Assembly: GCF_036850765.1 (NCBI RefSeq)
Contig: NC_089492.1
Coordinates: 182,668,106 to 182,732,105 of the forward strand
Direction of reading: 5' to 3'
DNA from: Saccopteryx bilineata
Lineage: Eukaryota > Chordata > Mammalia > Chiroptera > Emballonuridae
DNA length: 64,000 nucleotides
In this document: positions 1-9,374 of the stretch, in pieces
Layout: every line of letters starts with the position of its first letter
Position numbering within the stretch: the stretch's first letter is position 1
Made by a program: the position numbers and the translations under genes
Notes under the pieces: generated by a model
Seen by the model: only the letters and a program-made list of their open reading frames with translations
The model's database searches: none
What the model was told of the DNA's origin: nothing

Positions 1-448
1 TAGAGCTGCCATGACCAAGTACCACAAATTGAGTGACTTAAAACAGCAAGAATTTAATCTCTTACAGAGCTGGAGGCCAAAAGTCAAAAGTCGAAGTGTT
101 TGCTGGGCCCTGCTCTCCCTGAAGGCTCTGGGGACAATCTGTCTCACACCTCACTCCTAGCTTCTGGTGTTGCTGGAAGCTCTGGCATTCCTGTTTGTGG
201 ACAGATCACTCCAGTCTCTGCCTCCATCCTCACATGGTATTCTCCCTGTGTGTGTGTCTGTATCTGTGTCTCTGTTTCCTCTGCTTTTAAGGACCCTGGT
301 CATTGGACTAGGACCCAGCCTAATCAAGTATGACCTCACTTTACCTTGATTACATCTGAAAAAATAAAAAAAAACTATTTCCAAATAAGGTCACATTTAC
401 AATGTGACCTTAGGACTTTTTGTGGGACACAATTCAATCCACAATACC
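1..448 (-). mobile_element. MLT1-like MaLR LTR (antisense)
   Basis: Read on the minus strand, this begins near TGTGGATTGAATTGTGTCC and runs through AATGTGACCTTATTTGGAAA, GTAATCAAGGTAAAGTGAGG, GGTCCTAGTCCAATGACCAG and CCTCCAGCTCTGTAAGAG to the AAGTCACTCAATTTGTGG tail. This is the order of landmarks in ERVL-MaLR MLT1 LTRs as I know them. It is an old, diverged, non-coding LTR lying in CD83 intron 2; the window edge may cut its 3' end. Subfamily not determined. Confidence 0.75.
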
Positions 449-1233
449 AGCCATAACTGAAGTGTAAACTATACTTTGATTTTGAAATATTTTCCATTTT
501 AATTATTCCCTTTTCTTTAAACTACTTTTGACTGAATTATAATCCTATACAAATGAGTCTTAACTGATAGTGACACAATGCATCATCCCATAAATAAGTA
601 TGGCAAAGAGGGGGCCATCTCCACCATCCCCACACACTCCAGCCTCTAGGCTAGTCCTGCTTTATCCGTCTGACTCATACATCTCCCACTCCTTGGGGAT
701 GAGACACCAGGGCCTGATCTGATTAGAACCTCTGCTCTCCAGACTGACCCAGTGTGTCTGGACCAAGGTGAATAAAGGTTGTTTATGGCAGCTACCATCC
801 TTACTTTCCCATAAGTTATCCCAGCTAGACCCTTAATCCTAGACAACTCCCAGCTCTTCTGGAATCTATCCTCTCTTGGAGAACTGGCACAAGAACAAGC
901 AGTAGACTAGTCAGTGCTCTGGGAAAATAAAAGTGATACTAACAAGACTTGGGCTTTTATATCTACCCCAGCACTACACGACACACAGGGACTTTACCCA
1001 AATATCCCCTGTGCAAAAACAAAAATCAAAAGTAGGCTTATGGGTATAAAAGAATCTTAGGAAAGTACCTTAGTCTAGATCTGGTTTGCGCCAAGGACTG
1101 CTGGTAGAAAATTTGGGGTCATCACAGGAGTAACCAGGAAGGAATCATGGAAACAGTTATAGACAGAGGAACACTGTTTTAAGTAAGTGAATCTCTTTTT
1201 AGTCCTGCTCTACATAAAGCCTTCCCTTACATC
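449..1233. other. CD83 intron 2 sequence, nothing recognised
   Basis: AT-rich to mixed unique-looking sequence. I see no long frame with similarity to a known protein, no repeat head and no terminal repeats. By position it belongs to intron 2 of CD83. Confidence 0.4.
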
Positions 1234-1241
1234 ACTGGGAC

Positions 1242-1593
1242 CAGCGGTAGTCAACCTGGTCCCTACCATCCCCTAGTGGGCGTTCCAGCTTTCATGGTGG
1301 GCCACAGAGGAGCAACCAAAGTATAAATAAAAAGATAGATTTAACTATAGTAAGTTGTTTTATAAAGATTTATTCTGCCAAACTTAGCGAAAATCTGACA
1401 TAAACTACTTGGTAAGTAATTATTATTATATGCTTTAACTTGCTGTAACTTTGCTTTATAAATTTTATAAAGTCAAGTTACTTCCCTACTTTATAAATCA
1501 CCATTACTGTGGAACCCGTGGGTAGTTAGAAAATTTTACTACTAACAGAGATACAAAAGTGGGCAGTCGGTATAAAAAGGTTGATTACCCTTG
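1242..1593. mobile_element. hAT-type non-autonomous DNA transposon (MITE)
   Basis: The element starts CAGCGGTAGTCAACC and ends GGTTGATTACCCTTG, imperfect inverted repeats of 15 bp. It is flanked by 8-bp duplications ACTGGGAC (1234-1241) and ACTGAGAC (1594-1601), differing at one base. CAG-type ends plus an 8-bp duplication are the hAT signature. The 352-bp interior is AT-rich and codes for nothing. It must have been mobilised by a transposase encoded elsewhere. Confidence 0.8.
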
Positions 1594-1601
1594 ACTGAGA
1601 C

Positions 1602-2149
1602 CTTCTTTTAACTTCCTCTTATTTGTAGAGTGACATAATCAAGTGCAGAACTAAGATAATCCAGTCCTCATGTGATTTAAGTTCCCCTTTCTATTCATGA
1701 AAAACAAGTGTTTGGTTTGATTTGGTTTTGGTTTTGGGTTTTTTTCTATTTAACTCTCAGTTGCCTTCTTCCTCTCTATCCTCTTCCAAGCTAAAAGATT
1801 TGAGCAACTTTGCTCTGTCTAATCATTATCCAAAAATCTCAGTCATCGACATTCTTGTCTGGCTGAGACTTCTATTTCCCCCTCCTTGGCAAGCATATTC
1901 TGCCCAGCCCACTCTTCCACAGAATCACGTAGACAGGCCTAGTGACCAAGAGGGAAGGGGAGGTATATCCCATGCCTGTGGTCAGGTCTCATCAAGTTAA
2001 CCTGATGAAGTTTCACTGCAGTGCAAGAATAGAGCCTTACTGTGAAACTCATCTTTCAGGACGAATCAGATTCTATCCTTCACAAGGAATGTGACATTTT
2101 TCATTATGTCATATTCTTTACATGAAAACTTTAAATGGCCGCTTGCTGT
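1602..2149. other. CD83 intron 2 sequence, nothing recognised
   Basis: Unique-looking intronic sequence. A 92-codon frame at 1722-2000 has a low-complexity, serine-rich translation with no family resemblance, so I treat it as chance. Confidence 0.35.
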
Positions 2150-2420
2150 CAAAAGATGAAGTTCAAGCCCTTATAGTTTGGCATTCAAGGTTCTTCACAA
2201 TCTGTTCCCAGCCTACTTTCTAACCCCATCTCTCAGCCTTCTGCTGTACAATTCTCCCCTCTCAATCCCTCTAAATCTCTCCAAAATGCTTGCAGATCCC
2301 TATGTCCATGCCTTTGCTCAAGATGGTGCTCTGCAAAAGATCTGTTGACCTTGGAATGGCCACTGCCAGGCCCAGGGCTTGATATATACTTGAGACTTAG
2401 AAATATTTATGAAATAATAT
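2150..2420 (+). mobile_element. Ancient L2-like LINE fragment
   Basis: The stretch around TTCTTCACAATCTGTTCCCAGC, then CAACCCCATCTCTCAG-like text and the ending GCCAGGCCCAGGGCTTGATATA..AAATATTTATGAA, follows the 3' end of L2 in sense orientation. Diverged and partial. Confidence 0.55.
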
Positions 2421-4266
2421 AAGTGTAAACATGACAGACATCTGAAAATCAACTTTAATCTTGCATGGTTTGACCTAATGTGGAGCCCGTGAAATTGATT
2501 CAACCAGGTCACGTAATATAAGTACCAATAGGGACAGTATGACTTTCCTCTGATGCTAATACATACATTGCTTTCGCCTCTCAATGTTTTAGTGCTTCTA
2601 TATTTAATGAGCAAATGTTTTCTTTTTCTCCTAAACACAGGAGAAATCTCTTACAGCAGATGGCATTCTAAAATCAAGGAAGCACAGAGAATGGCAGTCA
2701 TCGGCTCCTTCGTAGGTCCATCAGGGCCTGTGGCTGCATAGATTACATCTTCCCAGACTACACCAACGCCAGCCCCTCCTAAGGCACTCTGCTCCCCTTA
2801 GTGCCTCTTGCTTTGTGGTTCATTATTACACAAGGCAGTAGAGACAGAAAGTATAACTCTACTGAACAGGAAATTATCATGTGCATGGAAGACAAGTTCA
2901 TATTGAACGAAGGCCTAGAAATCTCTGTGTGGTGAAGTAGCCTCATGCAAGCCATTATCCTGCTCTCCCACAGATCACTTAGTCCACAGGATACCCCATG
3001 ATCTTCCACGGCTAGGACTCTTCTAAATATCATAAACTTCAAATCTGATCTATTCTCTGAACCCAGTCTTACTTCCCCTTTCTCCCTTCCTTTGGAAATC
3101 ATCTAAAGAGGGCACTTGACTTGTGACGCATCTCTGTCCTCACCCACGCAGTATCACCCAGATTTGAACTATATATCCTCTTTCGTTATGCATCAACATA
3201 GGTCGTCAGAGCTCCTAGCATGACAAAAGATGGCACTACATCTTTCTGATTAATAACCACTCATTAGTAGTAGTAGCAAACATCAACCATGCCCAGATAC
3301 TTCATCCAGTGTCATCCTCTCCCTCCAAACAGTGCACTTCCATTAATGAGAGTGTGAACCAAGAGTGCTCAGTATGAAGCACAGATGTCACCCTTTAATG
3401 GATATTCTTACTCCTGGGAGACACGGGATTGTGCCGTGCCCTCTTATGCTACAATCTAACCCAAGGTCACAGCCAGTAGAAGAAGAATGCTGGACCAAAG
3501 TCTGTTTGCATACTTTCTCAAAATACCTCCCCACAACCACAATCTATTTACAGCTTTAAAAGCTATCTTTAATGGGTGTACTGCATTAACTTTCCTATTT
3601 CTTCTCAATCGCTCATTCTGCCTTAAAAGATATAATATAGGAGGGGACAAAAGGAGGACACATTGTTGGATCAAAGAGAGGAGGACACTCAGAGAGCAGG
3701 AAAGTAAAGCTGGGTTAACAAGAATTGAGCTATCTCTACCTACTCTTGGCTCCACCATTGACCCCCTGTGCACACCTCTATTAAGCCTCCTCCCCCTGCC
3801 ATTGTACTTTCATAACAGAGAGAATAAAATGGACACTGTTTCATCCACGCTCACATTAATGTTATAAACACTGTTTGGACACCATCTACTTTGAGTCTTT
3901 TAGTAAAGGGCACATGATTAGACATACCAGGTTTATATAGGTCCGTTAGTTAATCACAAGTGATCAGTGCCAACGGGACAGTGGCAGCATGCTCTGGTGC
4001 CAGAGAACTGAGTGGTCAATGGAATTCTGAACTGTGAGTTGTTATAACCGCAAGTGTGATATGCAAAAGGTGTGCAAGAATGAAAACCCTCACTCTAACA
4101 GACTCACTGCTTCACTTGTCCTGCAGGCACCCTATAACTGTGCAAAGAGGTTTTATAAATCACATTAGTGAAGATGCAGGAGGTGATATGAGTTACGCTG
4201 GTTGTAGTCACCAGGTTTAAATGTCTCACTTTATAGGTACCTCTCTGCCTGACTGAAATGTTTTCT
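2421..4266. other. CD83 intron 2 sequence, nothing recognised
   Basis: No exon of CD83 (Ig-domain second half, transmembrane or tail) could be recognised here on the minus strand, and no repeat family is obvious. Short frames (for example 3487-3867 plus, 3456-3773 minus) overlap on opposite strands and show no domain. Confidence 0.35.
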
Positions 4267-4277
4267 AAGAATGTCAG

Positions 4278-4629
4278 AGGCGGCCCTGGCCGGTTGGCTT
4301 AGTGGTAGAACGTCCTCCTGGCGTGTGGGAGTCCCGGGTTCGATTCCTGGCCAGAGCACACAGGAGGAGCACCCATCTGCTTCTCCACCCCTCCCCCTCT
4401 CCTTCCTCTCTGTCTCTCTCTTCCCCTCCCGCAGCCAAGGCTCCATTGGAGCACAGTTTGCCCGAGTGCTGAGGATGGCTCTGTGGCCTCTGCCTCAGGC
4501 ACTAGAATGGCTGCCCCAAATGGGCAGAGCATCGCACCCTGGTGGGCATGCTGGGTGGATCCCGGTCGGGCGCATGTGGGAGTCTGTCTGACTGCCTCCC
4601 CATTTCCAACTTCAGAAAAATTAAAAAAA
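4278..4629 (+). mobile_element. tRNA-derived bat SINE, long A-type
   Basis: The head reads CCCTGGCCGGTTGGCTTAG with a pol III A box (GGCTTAGTGGTAGAAC) and B box (GGTTCGATTCC), followed by a conserved body (CTCCATTGGAGC, GCGCATGTGGGAGTCTGTCT) and the ACTTCAGAAAAA tail. The 11-bp target duplication AAGAATGTCAG lies at 4267-4277 and 4630-4640. It is a full-length retroposed copy in CD83 intron 2. Frames seen in it are not genes. Confidence 0.9.
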
Positions 4630-4640
4630 AAGAATGTCAG

Positions 4641-5249
4641 GGGGGAGGAAATGACAAGACACTGAATCCTCCATAAAACAAAGTACTTCAATATTTCACC
4701 ACTGGCCTTATTTCCAGAACATTCTATCCATTTTTGTTATAAAAGAAGAATCGATGCAAAAGTATAATTGTGGGTTGGAAAACAACAAATGTCTATAGAA
4801 TATGCTGAGACCTGTTAAAAAGTTCTTGAAAAAACGATGCATATCATTTTCAAGATAAATGATTCATTTATTGGCATAGCATGGCTCTACTATCTACCAA
4901 TAATCACAGTTTACTTCTTTAAAACATAACTATGGTATGATTTTTCAATGACTCTGTTTCATGGACCAACAGAAAAAAAGAGACTCCATTTTTGGGGGGT
5001 TGTTTGTTTTTTTTTAACACAGATTTGAGACCTTCAGGGTAAATCATGTAAGAACCATGTTCAATAAACAAACATATACATTATAGTTACATCATCAGCT
5101 GACATCCAAGGAGAAGCCGAAGGTTAATTGCTATGGTTTACTGTATCATTCCAAGTGACCTTGTGCAAGAAGATTTAACTTGACAACTGTTTGAACTTTA
5201 TAGCCTGAAATTTTATCTGCTTGTTTCATGAGTACTTTTTTATCACTCC
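4641..5249. other. CD83 intron 2 sequence, nothing recognised
   Basis: AT-rich unique-looking sequence with short A and T runs; no coding or repeat signature seen. Confidence 0.35.
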
Positions 5250-5269
5250 CCTGTGGATATTAATACTGT

Positions 5270-5507
5270 TTCCTTCCTTCCTTCCTTCCTTCCTTCCTTC
5301 CTTCCTTCCTTCCTTCCTTCCTTCCTTCCTTCCTCCCTCCCTCCCTCCCTCCCTCCCTCCCTCCCTCCCTCTTTCTTTCTTTCTTTTCTTTCTTTTCTTT
5401 CTTTCTTTCTTTTTCTTTCTTTCTTTTCTTTCTTTCTTTCTTTCTTTCTTTCTTTTTTTTTTTTCTTTCTTTCTTTCTTTCTTTCTTTCCTTCTTTCTTT
5501 CTTTCTA
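5270..5507 (+). repeat. Compound microsatellite (CCTT)n-(CCCT)n-(CTTT)n
   Basis: An uninterrupted pyrimidine tract of about 238 bp: CCTT to about 5334, CCCT to about 5370, then CTTT with small interruptions and a T run near 5453-5464. The other strand is pure purine. The translated SFLPSFLP-like frames over it are artefacts. Confidence 0.95.
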
Positions 5508-5582
5508 TTACTTTCTGGAAGGAATAGTGGTTTTATGTGTTCTCCTTTAAGATAACTATGCCTCTGTGGATATTAATACTGT

Positions 5583-5584
5583 TT

Positions 5585-5626
<42 letters not shown>

Positions 5627-5630
5627 TTTT
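5583..5630 (+). repeat. (CTTT)n microsatellite in duplicated unit 2
   Basis: About 11 copies of CTTT with a single CTTCC variant near the end. Shorter and purer than its partner in unit 1. Confidence 0.9.
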
Positions 5631-5736
5631 AATTACTTTCTGGAAGGAATAGTGGTTTTATGTGTTCTCCTTCTTTAAGATAACTATGTCCCTGCCTGGC
5701 TAACCCTGGGACACTTTTATTATCTATTTCTTATGT

Positions 5737-5983
5737 CAGCGATTTTCACCCCTCTTCATCTCTAGGCACACATAAACTAATTACAAAATTCTGCAGCAAA
5801 AAGAATACAGACAAAAAGAAAATAGGTATAATTTTGATTCATTCACACTGTACAGCTAGCTATTGTGTTGGCTATTGTCATTTTTTTGTTATTTGACACT
5901 CTTAAGGGAAAGGGGTCCTGACTAAATAGTCAAGTATTGCATGTTCTAAAAAAATCTTGTAGCACACAGGTTGAAAATCACTG
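5737..5983. mobile_element. hAT-type MITE, family shared with 57701
   Basis: The ends are CAGCGATTTTCACC and GGTTGAAAATCACTG (inverted). Flanks TCTTATGT (5729-5736) and CCTTAAGT (5984-5991) match at 6 of 8 positions, as expected for an old 8-bp duplication. The interior includes TTTTGATTCATTCA and GTCAAGTAT, both also present in the copy at 57701-57960, so the two are one family. Non-coding. Confidence 0.7.
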
Positions 5984-6026
5984 CCTTAAGTAATTAAGAA
6001 AGAAAACAAACATCAAAATAGACATT

Positions 6027-6265
6027 TAAGAACTGAGGCTGTGCAGTCAGACTACTTGGTTCAGATCCCAATGCTATCATTTAGCCAGTTATATAACAGG
6101 GAGTAGGTATGTCACTCCCTAAGGCTGTTTCCTAATCTCCAAGGTAGAGAGAATAACAGTACTGATCTCCTGGAAGATCTACTGGAAGGCTTGAAACAGT
6201 TAATGCATGTAAATAGTTACCTCAGGGTTTAACAGATGCTAAGCACTCAAATCATATTGTTTTTA
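6027..6265 (+). mobile_element. MIR SINE
   Basis: Sense MIR landmarks appear in order: TGTGCAGTCAGACTACTTGG, TTCAGATCCCAATGCTATC, a TTTCCTAATCTCC block like the CATCTGTAAAATGG region, and CAGATGCTAAGCACTCA at the end. Diverged, as expected for an old mammalian SINE. Confidence 0.65.
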
Positions 6266-7606
6266 CACTAGTTTTTTTAAACACTATTGCTTCTACAATG
6301 AGAACTATTTGGAAATATTGTGTTCTCTGATTCCACAGTGAGCAGGTAAAACTGAAGTAAGAACAATAACATACCTACTTTCATATACAACACTGTGTCC
6401 CAGGGCTGCAACACCATTTCCACCATGCATAACTCACTAAGTGCCAGCCTGAATTCACTGAGCACCTACCTTCACAATTAACTCGGCAAGCTCTGGGTGC
6501 CATTCAGAATACACAACAGCAATTGTACTGCACGGTCTCCAGAGAACTGATAATCTGGTCAGCAGAGGACACACACACGCACATGTGCACAGACACACAC
6601 ACACAACTGTCCTATGCTGCCTTGTCAAACAGCCAGATACACATGCTTGGGTTTTTACAGCATCTTTGACACTGGGCAGAAGAGAACCCTGTTTTGGCAG
6701 AAAGGTACAAATGCACGTGATTTGCTTCAAGGTAAAACGGCCAAAGAGAGCTGCAGAATAAAGCCGGGACATCATATTTATTTGGCTTAAACTGGAGGTG
6801 CTGTTATGGCAGTAACCTTGTTAAAGGAGATGAGTCAAGGGCCTGGGACAGCAGTGTCGGCTTGGCTTTGCAATGCCACCAAAACAGCAATCTTAAAATC
6901 TGAAAATGTTCCAGCTGAGAGGAACCCTTAAAAAAAAGGCCTCTGCAACTCATTCCTTTCACAGTGGGGACAATGACACTTGTTCTTAGCATGCATGGAC
7001 ATCGCTCAAGCACCGTCACAGACGCCCTCCGAGCCGCACAACTCAAGACTGCCAGAGGACAGAGAAGCAAGGGGTAAGGAAGGACGCCAGGGGTGTCCCA
7101 GAAAGGGGATGACTGGCAGATAACTACAACCTATGAAACAGACCTCAATCGCGTCTATCTCTTGGTTCTTCCTTTCAAATTAATCACCCTCCACCCCCAA
7201 ATTGATGGGTATCACAGTCACAAACACCAAAAATCAGAAATCCTCCGGTCCAATGTCCAAATCCACCTTGGCTGCTTTCTCCCTGGCCTACCGGCCCAAG
7301 CATAGGTGGCCTCCAGAATTAACCCAACGAAGCAATCTGTCCTTCCACACGTCTTACGTAGGTCATTCATTTCGGGCCACTTAAGGTTTCATGTCCGCAG
7401 GGACAAAATCTAAGTCTGCTTGCTGTGTACCTTAGGGCGCATGGATCTGGGGGGGGGGGGGGGGGGGGGAGGAGAGAGGGGTGGCAAACTGGATACGTGG
7501 AGTTCGGCCGCGGAAGACTCCGGGACCCACAACCACATAAAGTCGCCAGCCCGCTGCCTCCGACAGAGCCGACCAGATCCCAACCCGCGGGCATCTCGGG
7601 GCTTAC
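6266..7606 (-). other. CD83 intron 2, promoter-proximal part
   Basis: Intron sequence directly downstream of the exon 2 donor. It holds an interrupted CA repeat (6571-6606), a single match to the NF-kB consensus (GGGGTGTCCC, 7090-7099) and the G21 run at 7449-7469. In human CD83, intron 2 is reported to contain an NF-kB and IRF responsive enhancer; I cannot place its bat counterpart with certainty. No exon 3 recognised. Confidence 0.5.
7449..7469 (+). repeat. G21 homopolymer in CD83 intron 2
   Basis: Twenty-one consecutive G on the plus strand, hence C on the CD83 sense strand, about 138 nt past the exon 2 donor. Assemblies often mis-size such runs, so the exact length is uncertain. Confidence 0.9.
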
Positions 7607-7722
7607 CTTGGCCCAGGAGACCGTGTAGGGGACCTGTAGGTCCCGGGAGGCGGTGCAAGGCAAGTCCACATCCTCGGAACACGCCACCTTCACTTCCCGC
7701 GCTGCTGGCACCAGGCTGCAGG
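7607..7722 (-). CDS. CD83: CD83 exon 2 (start of Ig V domain)
   Basis: CD83 is a single-pass Ig-superfamily glycoprotein of mature dendritic cells, activated lymphocytes and thymic epithelium; it stabilises MHC-II and CD86 by opposing MARCH ubiquitin ligases. This exon completes the signal peptide (residues 13-20) and encodes the first strands of the V-type Ig domain up to residue 51. EVKVACSEDVDLPCTA and QVPYTVSW match mammalian CD83 almost exactly, with the conserved cysteines at 27 and 35. The acceptor is CTTCTTGCAG|CC and the donor AAG|GTAAGC. Joining to exon 1 gives 153 nt, 51 codons, no stop, phase 0 at the 3' end. Exons 3-5 (rest of the Ig domain, transmembrane helix, tail) are not in the window. 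The flanking frame that starts inside the exon and runs into the intron is not the real protein. Confidence 0.93.
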
Positions 7723-7754
7723 CTGCAAGAAGAGAGACAGCGACGTGAGCAAGA

Positions 7755-7771
7755 GGGGGGGGGGGGGGGGG
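7755..7771 (+). repeat. G17 homopolymer in CD83 intron 1
   Basis: Seventeen G on the plus strand, C17 in the transcript. It fills about a fifth of the 89-nt intron 1 (7723-7811) and ends just upstream of a plausible branch point (TGCTCAC) and the pyrimidine tract before the acceptor. Confidence 0.9.
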
Positions 7772-7811
7772 TCGCGGGAGGCGAGAGACGACAGGCGGTC
7801 TCGGGCCCTAC

Positions 7812-7848
7812 CGCAGCTTAGGAGCAGGAGCTGGAGACCGCGCGCCAT
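7812..7848 (-). CDS. CD83: CD83 exon 1 (start codon and signal peptide)
   Basis: The minus-strand ATG at 7848-7846 opens MARGLQLLLLSC, nearly identical to the start of human CD83 (the second residue is Ala here, Ser in human). This is the hydrophobic core of the secretory signal peptide. The coding part is 37 nt and ends with a single G, followed by the donor G|GTAGGG at 7811-7810; that G pairs with CC of exon 2 to make an Ala codon. The exon is followed after only 89 nt by exon 2. The start context (CCATGG on the minus strand includes GCC preceding ATGG) is a good Kozak context. The 5' UTR extends into the CpG island upstream; the transcription start cannot be fixed by eye. Confidence 0.92.
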
Positions 7849-7907
7849 GGCTAGGGTTGCCGGCCTGTGGCGCGCTGGCGCGCGGCGCGCTCTTGAACCT
7901 GCGCGTA

Positions 7908-7917
7908 GGGACTTCCC
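7908..7917. promoter_or_regulatory. NF-kB site, CD83 promoter (proximal)
   Basis: GGGACTTCCC is a perfect match to the GGGRNNYYCC consensus, 60 bp upstream of the CD83 start codon. Confidence 0.7.
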
Positions 7918-7931
7918 CGGGCGCCCGCCCA

Positions 7932-7942
7932 GGGGAATCCCC
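7932..7942. promoter_or_regulatory. NF-kB site, CD83 promoter (distal)
   Basis: GGGGAATCCCC is a symmetrical high-affinity type NF-kB site, 24 bp (start to start, just over two helical turns) from the proximal one. Confidence 0.75.
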
Positions 7943-8240
7943 AGCGGGTGGCGGGAGCTGGGGGCGCGCCCTGCCGGAGCCAGCGGCGCCGGGGCGCCCC
8001 CGTGCCCGCCCCCAGCTCCCGCGCGCGTTCCCGCCGGCCCTCCCTCCTGGGCGCCCCCAAGCTGGCGTCGCCGCTGCTACAGCGGCAACAGCAACGCCCG
8101 CAAAACGGCCTGCGCTTGGCGCTGTGCGAACCGTGCAACATGCGTGACACTGGCCCGCTGACCCGCATAACAAAGCCAGGAGCGAGGCCAGCCGGGGTGT
8201 TCTTTGTGGGGGTGAAACCAGGTTCGTAGAGGTCAAGCAG

Positions 8241-8499
8241 CTTCCCCAGTCGCCTAGCGGGTCCGTGGTGCTGTCAAGGGTGAACGAACCCAGGTCCTCA
8301 GTCTCTCCAGGTTCTGTGATGGCTGAAAACTCATTAAACGTCTCAAGGAACGCAGCAAGTCTGTAGTTCTTGGCTCCCTGCCTTCTGGCGTGGGTTATCA
8401 GTCGGTATCACTCGGCCTGCTTAAATTATGCCAACAAAGGAGATTATCTCCTATTAAAATAAATATTACACACAGAGAACTTTCCAGAAATAACTATTG
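8241..8499. other. Upstream flank of CD83, nothing recognised
   Basis: Transition from CpG island to AT-rich intergenic sequence; no repeat or gene signature identified. Confidence 0.4.
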
Positions 8500-9121
8500 G
8501 TAACATTTGGTGTCTTTGCTTCAGTAAATAAAAGATCTTTTTAATGGTTTACATACTCTTTTGTAACCTATTTGATTTTAGCTTAATATCATATTTTGCA
8601 AGTGTTTTTACATGACCAAACAGTTTCAACAGTATCATTTTGGTGGCTGCATATATTCCATCCTACAGTTGTAACATAAATTAGAATTAATAAGTGTTAG
8701 ACATTATTAATACAGTACAGTGTTACTAGTCTAGATAGTGTTGGTGTTAGGTTGGCTCTTTATTAATATTGCAAACAATGCTGTGGTTACTAAGATGAAC
8801 TTTTGTATAGATGAACCTTTGCTCTAATAGTGATTATTTTGTCAAAATAAGTACATAGAGGAAATTGTACTAGGTCAAAGGAATTTTATAAAATTATCTC
8901 CACTGAGGTGTGCTCAAACTAGATCCCTATCTGCAATGTGTGATAGTGCCTGTTTCATGGCACTCTTGCTAATATAAATTGTTACCAAACTTTCACTTTT
9001 GTCCATTCAGTTAAAAAGAATGACATCACAGGAAAGTTTTAACTTACCATTGGAAGTAGTTATACCAATTGACATACCAGTTGTGTGTAAGTGCCTTTTC
9101 TCCATAACCCTCACAACGCTA

Positions 9122-9330
9122 ATTTTTTATTTATTATTATTGATCTTTAGAGAGAGGAAGAGGGAGAGAGACAGAGAGAGAAAGAGAGGGAGAGAGAGAG
9201 AGAGAGAAACATCTATTCACTCATTCATGCCATCATTGGTTGATTCTTATGTGCTCTGACCAGGGATGGAACCAGCAACTTCTGCCTGTTGGGAAAACAC
9301 TCCAACCAACTGAGCCACATGTTCAGGGCC
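9122..9330 (-). mobile_element. tRNA-derived bat SINE (D-type), diverged
   Basis: On the minus strand the head is GGCCCTGAACATGTGGCTCAG-like with a decayed B box, then a GA-rich (plus strand) pyrimidine tail region and a poly-A (plus TTTATTTATTATT) end. Confidence 0.65.
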
Positions 9331-9374
9331 TAATTTTTCTAATTAGGATTTTTTTAGGCATACAAAAGAAAGTA

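Larger units (their letters stand above)
5250..5689. repeat. Tandem duplication with embedded pyrimidine microsatellites
   Basis: Two successive units each begin CTGTGGATATTAATACTG and end ACTTTCTGGAAGGAATAGTG..GTGTTCTCC..AGATAACTATG. Unit 1 spans about 5250-5560 and unit 2 about 5562-5689. Only the microsatellite in the middle differs, so a roughly 110-bp unique segment plus its CTTT repeat was duplicated in tandem. Confidence 0.85.
7500..8240 (-). promoter_or_regulatory. CD83 CpG island and promoter
   Basis: Base composition switches abruptly to GC-rich with dense CpG (for example 7861-8120), covering exons 1-2 and about 390 bp upstream of the start codon, then falls back to AT-rich after about 8240. 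CCCGCCC boxes at 7924-7930 and 8005-8011 read as GGGCGGG (Sp1-type) on the gene strand. No TATA box is evident, fitting a CpG-island promoter with diffuse initiation. Two NF-kB sites lie 60-96 bp upstream of the ATG. CD83 is induced in activated dendritic and B cells through NF-kB; that part is established knowledge, not seen here. Confidence 0.8.

Noticed and set aside
4283..4360. tRNA genes at SINE heads (also 33535, 37690, 46384, 55740)
   Set aside because: A and B boxes are present, but each is followed by a SINE body, an A-rich tail and target duplications; these are retroposons.
5221..5555. Two open frames of 100-109 codons with FLPS and SFFL repeats
   Set aside because: They are translations of the CCTT/CTTT microsatellite; no start context, no conservation expected.
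1..7606. CD83 exons 3-5
   Set aside because: Searched by eye on the minus strand for the second half of the Ig domain, a transmembrane helix and the tail; none recognised, so I do not place them here.
7420..7821. Plus-strand 133-codon glycine- and arginine-rich frame across the CD83 exons
   Set aside because: It is the antisense of CD83 exon 2 and of two G homopolymers in the CpG island. CpG islands routinely give long open frames by chance.
7808..8236. Several overlapping 90-142 codon frames in the CD83 promoter
   Set aside because: High GC lowers stop-codon frequency; they conflict with each other on both strands and resemble no family.
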